Source: Balanoglossus misakiensis
Lineage: Eukaryota; Hemichordata
Assembly: GCA_040954595.2 (NCBI GenBank)
Contig: CM082597.2
Location: 7,626,001-7,690,000 of the forward strand
Direction of reading: 5' to 3'
Length of the DNA: 64,000 nt
Shown: positions 50,384 through 61,100 of the stretch, piece after piece
How positions within the stretch are numbered: position 1 is the first letter of the stretch
Layout of the letters: every line of letters begins with the position of its first letter
Notes under the pieces: generated by a model
The model's input: only the letters and a program-made list of their open reading frames with translations
What the model was told of the DNA's origin: nothing
The model's database searches: none
Made by a program: the position numbers and the translations under genes

Positions 50384-50510
50384 GGATAGTAATCAGGTGG
50401 ATGATACTTTGGAGAAGCAAGCTGATATGATTAGATACCTGCAACACCACAATGCCCACTTGGGAAGAAGAATTATTAAGTTAACAGCTTCACAACAAAA
50501 TAGAACATAG
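50384..50510 (+). CDS. Predicted terminal exon, coiled-coil-like
   Basis: After a pyrimidine-rich TTTGTTACAG, the frame needing two bases from a previous exon reads DSNQVDDTLEKQADMIRYLQ, then HNAHLGRRIIKLTAS, ending in TAG at 50508-50510. The heptad-friendly, Gln/Glu-rich composition looks like the end of a coiled-coil protein. I cannot name the family and found no convincing upstream exon in the window. Confidence 0.5.
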
Positions 50511-52788
50511 AGAGAGACTTTCACCCCATTTATAGTATATGGGTTAAACCATATCATTGAAAACAATGGGCTGAACCATACTGTCAGGGGTGGAAAGGTC
50601 AGAATGAAGTCTCGCGCTGTCATTGATGGCTGGAAAATAAACCACATATGGCTGATATCAGTTGTTTGCCAAGTCACTTCGTATGTTAGCATGCTTTGGT
50701 GTTGTTTCCAATGTGGTTTCATCTGGATGGCCTGTACAGTGTCTGCAAATGCTTGTCAAGTCACACGGTTCAACCATAATCTCTAACCAATGTTGTTTCT
50801 ACTACCAGCATGTCCAGTTACAGTGGTAATTACTGTTGCAATCCATTTTGACTTGATATCATAACTCGATCAGTGTCTTTTCACTTTGTGCTCATCAAAT
50901 GTCTAGAATGTTTTCACGCTATCTATGTACATTTTCCCATTGAACACTCAATGTATTACAATATTCTTGGAAGCTATTTAAAAGTTATATGGTATTGTAT
51001 AAATCTTTTCAACAGACAAATTTGATATTTGGATATTTTTGCTAGTTTTGCTCTATGATACAGGTAGCACAGTCTGACTGATGCATGATGGGTAGTTATG
51101 ACAGATTTTTATACCTGTACTCTAACGCATATTTGGATAGCATTATTTCCTCCAAGCCTACCTGAAAATCTTTCTGAACGTTGTCTTCATAGGAAACTCA
51201 CTTAGTGTTTGGATGCCACAAAACAAATCTTCAAAGCAGAGATGTTGTCTCAGCTCAGATAATTCATAACAGTTGCTACAATTGAAACTAAATTGATATG
51301 TTTTCTTGTAATTACTGGAATCAACATATTCTGATCATATAAGGGACAGCCTTTATTGATAATATTAAACACACCCAGACATAAACAGACTGTTATGTCT
51401 TGCTATTATGTGTAATGAATAGCTAACTGGCATCTGAACTTGTGTCAATGGAAATGACATTGCAACAGAAGTAAAACACCTTTGTCCCTTGAGGGTCAGT
51501 AGACACAGTAGTTGTAAATGTTCATTTTCTAAATTCCAGAGTACATTTTTCTATATATCAAGATTTTTTTCCAGATGTGTCATGGTTTTCATGTCAACAA
51601 TAAAACACCGAAAAACTAAGACATACGGCTTTAGAATGTCTATAGTCTCAAACTTGTTAGCGAAGATTTGGTAAAAGTAGTTTTCATGTGCAACAAGTTG
51701 ATTTCTTACAATCACAAATTTACACAGAAATGGCAAAGTAGCAGCGATCACGCGTTTTGTTTTTTTCCAAACCGCAGCAACATTGCACTGAAACAATCTG
51801 TGAAAATGAAATATATTCAATTGATTATATTTATGTTATGTTTGCTGACTCGGTGTGATCAGGTAACGTTTTGTATAACTCGTTTAATGAGAAACTTCAA
51901 CTTGAACACGGACACAACAACTAGTACGTTCTGCTAAAACAAGATGGCAGCCATGAACAACGCGGGAAAAACATGACCTTACAATGTCATATGAACTCTG
52001 CTAGAGGGCGCTCTATCAAAGTATTGCATGTGGTATGCTGCAGGTATGCTGTAGTGAGATTACAGGCAATGATAGTGGCATATCATAACAATTTATTTCT
52101 GAGAATAGAAGTTACAAATTACATTCCATGCCAAACAAACCCTATGTTTAATGGCTTGATGTGTCTGTAGTGAAGAATAGAGCAGTGAATATGAGACTTC
52201 TGATTGGCTGATGGTAACACACCCATGTGACTAAATCTCCACAGAATCTTGAAGTTCAAAGTAGTTTTTATCAGGACACTAGATCATGCACATAGTTTGA
52301 AACTGCGCTTTGTCCAAAACGTGCAGCCAACAAAAGAATATGGGACAAAACATAATGACCAGATTGATCGACCACAGTCTTGTAATGTCCGCCTGGCATT
52401 TTGCTCAGATGTGTTGACCTTCTGGCCAGTGGGGGCGCTGTTCACCTCAGTGTGACCAAGCATGTGGGAAGATGAACACTACACTTGATAGTTGTTGAAA
52501 ATTGATGGTAGCCAATTCATCAATATTGATTACAAACTATATACAATCGACCAATTTGGATCTTTATGGAAACAACAAATGAAGTTGGAGTCACTTTTAT
52601 AAATCATGAACGTATTTTGCAAAATTATTTCTTATTAACTACAGTTTGCCTTAAACAAATTCTTCTCTCAAAGCTTTTTGGCTGTCAAGAAAAAAAAAAT
52701 TATATGAAAAAGTTTATACCACTGGTAATATTCTAACCAATGTATTTGTATTCAAATACTACGGAGGCTTAATGAGGCCACAGGAGTA
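50511..52788. other. Mostly unassigned; one signal-peptide-like exon
   Basis: The start may be the 3' UTR of the exon ending at 50510. At 51806-51862 an ATG opens a 19-codon hydrophobic stretch (MKYIQLIIFMLCLLTRCDQ) ending at a CAG|GTAACG donor-like site. It could be a first exon of a small secreted protein, but no partner exon was found. Nothing else is recognised. Confidence 0.3.
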
Positions 52789-52920
52789 ATTTTTTTTATT
52801 TCATACCTGTAATTATTTTTTCATGCCTGTAATAAAAATTTCATACCTGTAATAAAAATTTCGTGCCTGTAATAAAAATTTCATGCCTGTAATTTTTTTT
52901 TCATGCCTGTAATAAAAATT
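52789..52920. repeat. 20-base minisatellite of a MITE terminus
   Basis: About six to seven units of TTTCATGCCTGTAATAAAAA with point variants (ATACCTG, GTGCCTG) run head to tail directly into the left terminus of the MITE at 52919. The unit is the terminal sequence of that element. Confidence 0.85.
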
Positions 52921-53191
52921 TCATGCCTGTAATTTTTTTTTTTACCTTCGTGACCTTTGAACCTACAAGATCTGCTCAGCTCAGCTGAGTTCAAGTGTGA
53001 TATTGCGGTCAAAATTAAGCATAAACCTTTGATATCAACATTCAGGAAGGGAGTAGAAAATACAAACAGAGGTGTCATAACTTGAGCAGGTTCCAGCGAC
53101 ACAGAGTAAGCTGAGCCAGTCACTCTACATGCGATCGTAAGTTGTAAGTTCAAAGGTCATGAAACTAAAAAAAAAAATTACAGGCATGAAA
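52919..53191. mobile_element. MITE with terminal inverted repeats of about 40 bases
   Basis: The left end (TTTCATGCCTGTAATTTT, a T-run, then GTGACCTTTGAAC) is the reverse complement of the right end at 53150-53191 (GTTCAAAGGTCATGAAAC, an A-run, TTACAGGCATGAAA). It is 273 bases without coding capacity. Confidence 0.8.
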
Positions 53192-53209
53192 CACTTCACG
53201 TCATCAGAT

Positions 53210-53400
53210 CATGCCTGTCATTTTTTTTTTTACTTTAATGACCTTTGAACCTTATACATCATCTTGTGACCCTTGGCTCAGCTCAGTGAGCAACAGGCCA
53301 AATTTAGCATCAACCCATACAAGGCAGTCAGTAGAGAATGCAGAAAAAGTCGAACCAGCTATATACCGCTTGCTATGAACTGTTTTGACAGCACTATAGT
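53210..53400. repeat. Partial second copy of the same MITE
   Basis: CATGCCTGTCATTTTT, AATGACCTTTGAACCT and GCTCAGCTCAG recur in the same order as in the left half of the neighbouring MITE. No right terminus is found. Confidence 0.7.
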
Positions 53401-53449
53401 CATTTGTGGTGAATGAGCAGGCCCCCGGCGATACATCGTACCTTGCAGC

Positions 53450-53950
53450 TTAGGGACCGTTCAGCTTTTACGGCTGGGGGGGGGGTTGTAAGTTTAGGTT
53501 ATCTGTTTTCGAAAACAGGCAGACCCCCCTTCACCCTGGACCAAAAAATGACAACTCCCCTTTGACAGACGACAAAATATGATGACCCCCCCCCGAAAAC
53601 ATGACACAACTACTTGTGGAGGAAAACGGTTTTCTTTCCAAGAGCCTGCTCGCCGTCCTGATCTTATGTTTACTGTATGTAAAAAAGGGGAAAGAGGCTC
53701 CCCACACCTGAATTATAAATACCATTAAGAAATTTATAATTGGGGTGTATACCGAGCCCATGAATTTTGGCTTTCCTGGAGCCCGCACCTATAAGGGACC
53801 GTTCAGTTTTTATGGCCGGGGGGGGGGGGCGGCAAAAAAAGGGGGGTCATCTGTTTTTTTAAACGTTTAGGGGGGGTCACATACTTTTGCCACCGAACTT
53901 TTGATTTTGAGTCCTCAAAATTGCAGTTTATTTTACAGACTCTATAGTAT
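53450..53950. repeat. G-run dispersed repeat R2, two copies
   Basis: Copy 2 starts GGGACCGTTCAGCTTTTACG (53453) with a G-run, and later carries an inverted C-run (about 53584). Copy 3 starts GGGACCGTTCAGTTTTTATG (53795) and keeps the full order to TTTTGAGTCCTCAAAATTGC. Both match 7480-7690. Confidence 0.75.
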
Positions 53951-54409
53951 ACGAATGTTTCTCATCATCAAAGGAAGACACGACAAGACTATCAAATAAC
54001 TATTCCTTGATGAGGTTTGTTACAAAGCTTTAGAAAAGTTTGCATTCTCTACACAGTGGCAGACGATCAATTTTTAAATGTAGATATCTGGGAAAACTTA
54101 TGTGAAGAAGGCGTTAAAGGCAAGACATTAAACATATATATCGAATGTGCATTCAACAGAAAAATGTGTTTCGAGACAATATGCTGAATTTCCCTTAACT
54201 GGGTTCGGCAAATGTTTTATACATAATGTCCGCTGGTTATGACACTTTGATGATTAATACCACTTTTGTTTAATTTATCCAATAACCGGGAGCGACAAGT
54301 TTCGTATTCATTGGTTCCTTTTCATTTTATGACAGTCATTAATACATAAATAGTAAAGTCACGCATTAACTGGTGAGTACTTAATGAAATAGGGTGGAAA
54401 ATCTCATAC
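53951..54409. other. Unassigned sequence
   Basis: No gene or repeat boundary is recognised. It may contain the most diverged end of the inverted duplication that starts at 54410. Confidence 0.35.
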
Positions 54410-54800
54410 AAGATTCATCGCGAGATGCCGAACCATCAATTAAACATTAAACATTTTGAATGCCTCTTCCTTACACGTGGATAAATGCATTTATCATGAG
54501 TATGCCTTTGTCTAAGTTCCATGTATAATGGCATATTGAAAGTATGCACACGGCAGGACTATATAGAGGTGGTCAAATATGCAGTAATGTGAACATGTAT
54601 GATTTCAACTTTTTGCTGACGTATCAAGAATGCTGTAACTGTTATCCTCGCGAACACGTTCTATTTTATATTACAGTCGCCAGTGAACCATTCACATTTC
54701 TCAATAACACATCAGTTAAATGAATTAATGTTCAAAGCGTTGTAAGTATAAGGTGTCTACAGCGATTACTGTACAGTGTCAATAATGATCATTATATGTT
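54410..54800 (-). pseudogene. Inverted, decayed copy of lectin exon 5 and flanking introns
   Basis: Its reverse complement aligns with 59190-59570. The exon part reads KCEWFTGDCN, against KCKWFTGDCD in the live exon, then meets a stop. Intron landmarks are shared on both sides: GACACTGTACAGTAATC upstream, and TTGACCACCT with CAATATGCCAT downstream. It is a head-to-head remnant just 5' of the lectin gene. Confidence 0.75.
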
Positions 54801-55033
54801 ATCTATGATATTATTATTATTATCCTGATGCAAGGCCTGTGGTGAACTGACTCGACAAAGCGTGTAGGGGTTGGGGCAATTGACGCAACACTGGTTGGTC
54901 CGAACAACCCCAGGCGGTAGCTGCTATTACGCACAAATAAAGGAACACGGCGTAGCATCTCCATTTAGCCCCTAATCTCTTTCTGAGATGTTGGTTCATA
55001 AAATGCTCGCAGATTAGCCGCAATCTCGCAACC

Positions 55034-55145
55034 ATGGCTTGCCGGAGAAGCTGTAAGATGTTACAAGAATGTCGTGAAATACCTTTGAAGTTAACGCTCG
55101 TCGCTGCATTCGTGATGTTGTCGATGACATTACTGCAGCAAGCAG
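55034..55145 (+). CDS. Exon 1, signal peptide
   Basis: It encodes MACRRSCKMLQECREIPLK followed by a hydrophobic core LTLVAAFVMLSMTLLQQA, and ends at GCAG|GTAAGA in phase 1. The start was chosen for its ACCATGG context and because the signal core follows it directly. Confidence 0.8.
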
Positions 55146-58100
55146 GTAAGACACTAATTTTGTGTTTGGCGTGTTCAGAAAGTTTGAAGTTCCTCAAAAC
55201 AGAATCTCATGAATTTTATCATAGTTTCATGTATGATTGTAATAAAAATAACGATTTGATATCCAGATTGCAACAGCGTTTACGGGTGGACGGATCACGC
55301 TACAGCTTACACTTTTTGTGAGCGGTTAGGTCTTCGCCTTGTTAAAGTGGACAGCGAAGAAAAACATGTAGCTATAGTAAACACTTTAGAGAAACGAGGC
55401 ATCGCAGGCAAGTGGTACTGGATAGACGGACAGTTAATTGACAACGGAAACGCAGTCACAAGAGACGGGGACATTTTGACCTACATGTACAAGACGCAGG
55501 TTGAAAGGAAATTAGGAAAGTGCGCCACACTGAAGTGAGTTGAGCGTTCGGACAATATATTTAAATATGAAAAATAATGTTTTTGTGTTGTCATTTTAAT
55601 ATTGCTTAACTTATATCAGTCACAGGGAATCATGTGCAGAGGCATGCGGTCTTTAAAATATATCAGTAGGGACAGAATTGAATTACATTTTCATGATATC
55701 CAGATGTTACAACTGGGAATGTATTCAGAAGAACATTATTGGCAATTATTGCACACCCACATACCTCGAGATTATGGAAAATTTCAATCTGCAACTTTGA
55801 GATATGTCCAGTTTCGTCTCATCGTTACCTTTGAACACCAAAATGTGGTGCAATATTTTACCACATTTGTCTATTTTTTTCTAAATTTTAGATCAAGTTC
55901 ACCCAATTCTCAATTATCTCCGGGTTTTAATCAAATTGAGGGGAAAATGTAGAAAACGTTTCTATATAGTTTGAGAGATGCACGGGTTGACTGGCGTGGT
56001 GAAACGTTAATATACTTTCATAACTTTTAATTCACAGAAATGAACAGTGGGACTATCTTGACTGTTTGAAAAGCCATCTCATTTTATGTGAAAACGCAAG
56101 TAAGTTACGGTTTATTGAAGTTCTTTGCAAATTAGTTTTATGTTTGTTTTTGTTTTTTGCATTCTACAACATGTTTATATCCCTGGACAAACTAGACCTA
56201 TACTGGTCATTTTTCTCTGTTTGTGGGAGATACAAAAACACGACATAACCAGATATGGAGAAAAATAGGCAATTGATCTTGACATTTATTGCAATGGTAA
56301 CAATATCTGTACTTTTTTCTTAGAGTACATGCATTCAATTCAGTAGTATATCACTAATTTGAAAAATTAACTTTGCAGTTTGACTGTTGATGACTGCACT
56401 GTATACTGTGTCTCTGAAAAAAAGTTTTATATTATGAATAAGTGTGAAAACAATTCATCTGGCGAGTTTCATCACATTTAGTGCACTATTTTTAGAAATA
56501 GAGCACTAATCAGAACAGTAATTAAATATGCAAATTTGCATTGTATTGATTAGAAGGTGGCATAGTGTTTTTAAATATGGTATAATTTATGTAGAAACAG
56601 TTTGACTATTTTAATTAAACTTGGTGCAGGAACTCGGGATTCAAGGGTTTAATTGCACTAATTAATTAAATATGCAAATTATCCATCAATTAACATGACA
56701 CTGCTAAATGTCTTACAGTGCAGTGAGATCCCTGTCGTATCAACATTTCTAGCGTGTTTCATCAAATTCGGTACATTTATTTCAGATTCATTAAATAGGC
56801 AAATGTGTAGTATATTGATTAAAATTTGTAAATTATTACTCAATGCAGTTTAATAGATGTGAAAACAATATCTGGGGAGATTCATCTGTGCCATCATGTG
56901 AACTAGTACAGTGGAAGATCTTAAAGCGGGTAGCTCGTCTCACGCCCATGCGCGTAACTTCCCAGCCAATTTTCCGTTCGATGCATTCAAATAGTGGACG
57001 GCCTTCGCTTCCTTCCATATTTCATGTGCACTATATCCCGGCATTACATGGCCTCCACCACAGCCCTGCAAGGCGCCATAGAAAACAATGGTGCTTCTGC
57101 CGTCCGGAACCGGACCGCAGCTTTTTCGGTCGAAATTCGATTTTATCGAAGCAAAATCCTTTCCCTGTCTACTTCTGCCTCCTAACCGACTCCAAATATG
57201 ATGCGTTTAACTTGTCCTAACGTCCGAATCACTCGCGTTTGATTTATTTTTGTGTGTTTACATGTTGAGATCGCCATATTAAATATAAGGCTTACAGCGA
57301 GTTTATCTCCATGGGTAAACATAAAAGTTTTAGAAAGCGACCGGTTCGGACGTTAGGACAAGTTAATCGCATCATATTTGGAGTCGGTTAGGGGGCAGAA
57401 GTAGACAGGGAAAGGATTTTGCTTCGATAAAATCAAATTTCCGCCGAAAAAGCTGCGGTCCGGATCCGGACCGCGCAAGCACCAGTTTTTTTCTATGGCG
57501 CCTTGCAGGTCTGTGGTGGAGGCCGTGTAACGCCGGGAACACACAGACCTGTACGTAGAGCTAGGTTGGAACATGTGTGTGAGACGAGCTACGCGCTTTA
57601 AGTGTAACATCCAAAAGAAGTCGACTACCTCCCGATTGTTAATTGTGCGTTACCGGCGTTACACGACGGTGAACAAACAGACCTGTACGCAGGGATAGGA
57701 ACTCACATTCATGTACGCAGACACAACGCAACACTGCATGAACTGAACGAAGTAATTGCTCCAGCGAAGCAAGAGTCTCGACCGTATGTGATGTTCATAT
57801 ACAAGTGAATGTCAAGTTCGCATTGCTTTTACGGCCACCCGGGCCAGCTGAAAGTTCGTTTCAGGAGTTTGACAACATCGGAGGCGGGCAAGTGACAGGC
57901 GCGCATCGGGAAACGGATTACCGGTAGGCATATGTCTCATGACACGCGAGGGGGGGGGGGGATTTTCGATATTACCTACAATAGCCCTACATGTTCATAC
58001 ATTTCGACATTATGTTGTGGTTAAGTTTTTAAATAAAATTTACGCGTAACCACGGAAACACGTTGTAAAAGGCAAGACAAATTCTGATACTGAGGAACAT

Positions 58101-61100
58101 TGCGATCTTACTGGTTAACTTGTAGGGCTTCCTAGCCCCGCGTGCAGGTATGTGTGTTCCCGGCGTTACACCGCCGCCACGACGGGAACACGTAGGGCTA
58201 TAAGGCTTCCAAGCAGGCTGGATTTTCGGCTAGAGACCCAACTCCTAAAAGGTTGGATTTTCCGAATTTTGCGCTTAGTATTATTTCACTTTCCTCCGCA
58301 AAATGATTATTCGTGCAACGGACGATTTGGAACGTGTTTTGCTTTACAAGGGATTTGACGGGAAAGAACGAGCGTTGTTTTCTAATCGGCAGCATCTTTC
58401 GACTTAACTACCACACTGAATGGTATGGTGGCTACATACCAGCTATGTGAGAAGTTTGGGATGCGTCTTCTAACTGATACCACTGAATGGAAAATCGACC
58501 AGTACTGCGTGTCATTTTTTTGCGGTCTACGGAAGCCAGAATTATGGATTGATGCCACCGTCACAGCAGATGGCTCTGTGAAGACAAGCAGCGGTGTGAT
58601 ATTGGAACACACGCGTTTTGCTCCCAACCAGAATCTTGACGTCGGATCATGTATTTACGTAAAGTGAGTCGGTTCAAACCATTGTCCACAGTGCCAGACA
58701 AAAGATATAGTTTGTCATTGCTTTCATGGCGTTAACTGTTATAGCGTTGGAACTTTCATAGGTGATTGCATAGGAGAAATGATGGCAGTTGAATGATTTG
58801 AATAAGTGTGTATTGTTTCGTTTTCGTATCCCAAAGGTTACAATATGCTGCTGAAAATCAATATCTTTGCATTATTTCTGGTATTTTGGCAAGTTTAAGA
58901 ACTATGTTTTGGTAACTAATTTTACCTGCTATATCGTCTGAATTGCAAAGCACAATTTGAGCACGATGCTTTACAGCTAACGCTGATTGCAATATCATTC
59001 CAACATGGGCCTTACAAAACAATAGACAGTGGATGTAAGAAATTTATGGGAACCATGTCCATACCAAATTTGACTTAAATATTCAACAATTTTGGAAAAA
59101 ATAGCCAGGGTATGGCTGCACGTTTAATGATTTTTGTTCGATAATGCCAACTGTGCAGGTTGGTCATAAGGCCATTCTATAGAGATCATTCTACACACCG
59201 TATAGTGATCATTATATATATTTTCTATGATGATCATTAAAGACACTGTACAGTAATCATTGTGCACATTGTAAACTTCAATAAGCATTGAACAGTGAAT
59301 CTTTATACAGGTGTAACTCACGTAAATGTAAATGGTTCACTGGCGACTGTGATAACCCAATGAGTCTGGTTTGCGAGGCTAACGGTAAGTATTTTGAGAC
59401 ATCAGCGATAAATCTCGTTTATAAATTTCCCTTTCCTGCATAGTTGACCACCTTTGTAGTTTTGTGGCGTGTATACATTCAACATATGCCATGATACGTG
59501 GAAAGTCGACAAATGCATACGCATGGTAACTACATTTATCTGCGTTGGAAGGAAGTCACATTGGAAATGCCTGTATGTGTAATGGACCATCTCTTGTTGC
59601 TTTCGGGAAATGAATAATTGAAACAAAAGTTGTATTGTTCCGCCACAAGACGGTTAAATGATGGTCCTGCAGTGTATAGGAAGAGAAGGAACAATGACTG
59701 AAATTATTGCAGCGCCTAAACTTCAGTGTGGACATGAACATTCCGTTGGGTTATATAGGTTTAAAACTAAGTGAAACTCTAGATAATAGTCAAGTTGTTT
59801 GAAGACCAAATTCGTCTGCTTGCCTTTGCATGTGTCAACTTAGTGCCGTGTACATATAATGGAGTCGAATTATAATATCCGAATGTTTCATGGACAATAT
59901 TTGCATGACTCGAGCGTTTGATGTCGCGACGACTTTTGTATGAGATTATTTTTACCAATTTCATTAGTATACACAGATAAAGGAATGCATGACATTATTT
60001 ATGATTGTCTTGACATGAAAGAAGGTTGTTGACAACGGAGTAAAGATGTCCCCTGAAAATGTTACATATTCATGTACTATTTTTAAGTCACGAATGCCTT
60101 CTCAATTTTAGATATACAACACATAATATTTTGGCACCTCTCACATCATCTGTCTGTTACATTTGCAACATTCAGATGATGACTTACTTCTGATGCGGGA
60201 GAGCTTGGTCAAGATAAGTGACGATGAATTCAGAACAGCAGATGTTGTAAGAAAGGTTCCAATCATTTGAGACTGACGCAATGCACTGTATTGTATAAAG
60301 CCCCAAGTTAGCGAAATCCACTGAAGAGACAGAACATTTTTTGACAACTAATACTACATTCTAAAATAATTTCACATAATGCTATAAACCACATACTATG
60401 TAATTGTCTTTACACGTTTATTAAAGGTCCTTATGGGATATGACTATTTTGTGACAACTAAAGCTATATACTAAATGATTCCATATAAAGCTATAAAGCC
60501 ACATACTAAATAATTTTCTTTTCTTTTTCCAGGGTATTAGTGTAATTGACATGTTGGACAATTTAACATCTGACCTTTCAAATAAAAGTGTCATATTTAA
60601 AGGAAGAATTTTATTTGCAAAAGGTAATCTTTATTTTGTTGTTTTAACCAAGATGATTCTGTGACATCAGTTTCCATCACAACACCGTCCGCATTCAGTA
60701 TCTACATCCAATGATGTAAATACAATATTCATATCAGATGCAGAAACATGGACCCTTGCAATTATTAAGAGTATCGAAAATGTGTCAACTACAGTTCGTT
60801 TGTTTCCACAAATCATGCAAATTATCGGTAACCGTCGAATGTCTTACATGTAGCTAAGAGAAACTTCGAGCATTGGACGTATCCAACTGTTGAATGATAC
60901 GCTGAATTAGAAGTGGAAAGATAGGTCTCCATTATCTCTTCAACATTTTCCCTTCATCATTTTCTCACAATGGTTACACGAAACGAAACTTATTTCATAT
61001 TTTCCGGGCAATCAGACCGACAATCAGACCGACAATCAGACCGAGTGAGATACATTTTAAATGCCAATAATTACATAATTTCAGAAACACTGAATGTCAT

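Larger units (their letters stand above)
56100..58392. other. Lectin intron 3, filled with inverted-repeat elements
   Basis: About 2.3 kb between the two lectin domains. The first 800 bases are AT-rich with no exon. The rest holds a foldback element (56920-57602) and an overlapping terminal-inverted-repeat element (57525-58171). Confidence 0.7.

Noticed and set aside
54820-55197. A 125-codon minus-strand frame covering the lectin start
   Set aside because: It lies antisense to the signal-peptide exon, which has a Kozak context and phase-consistent splicing. The minus frame has no motif.
55602-55952. A 116-codon plus frame between lectin exons 2 and 3
   Set aside because: It falls within an intron bounded by good GT-AG sites that join the two halves of the lectin domain. 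The peptide does not resemble a lectin or other domain.
57353-57610. Open frames on both strands at 56.8-57.6 kb that look alike
   Set aside because: The resemblance comes from the inverted arms of a foldback element. The peptides have no family support.
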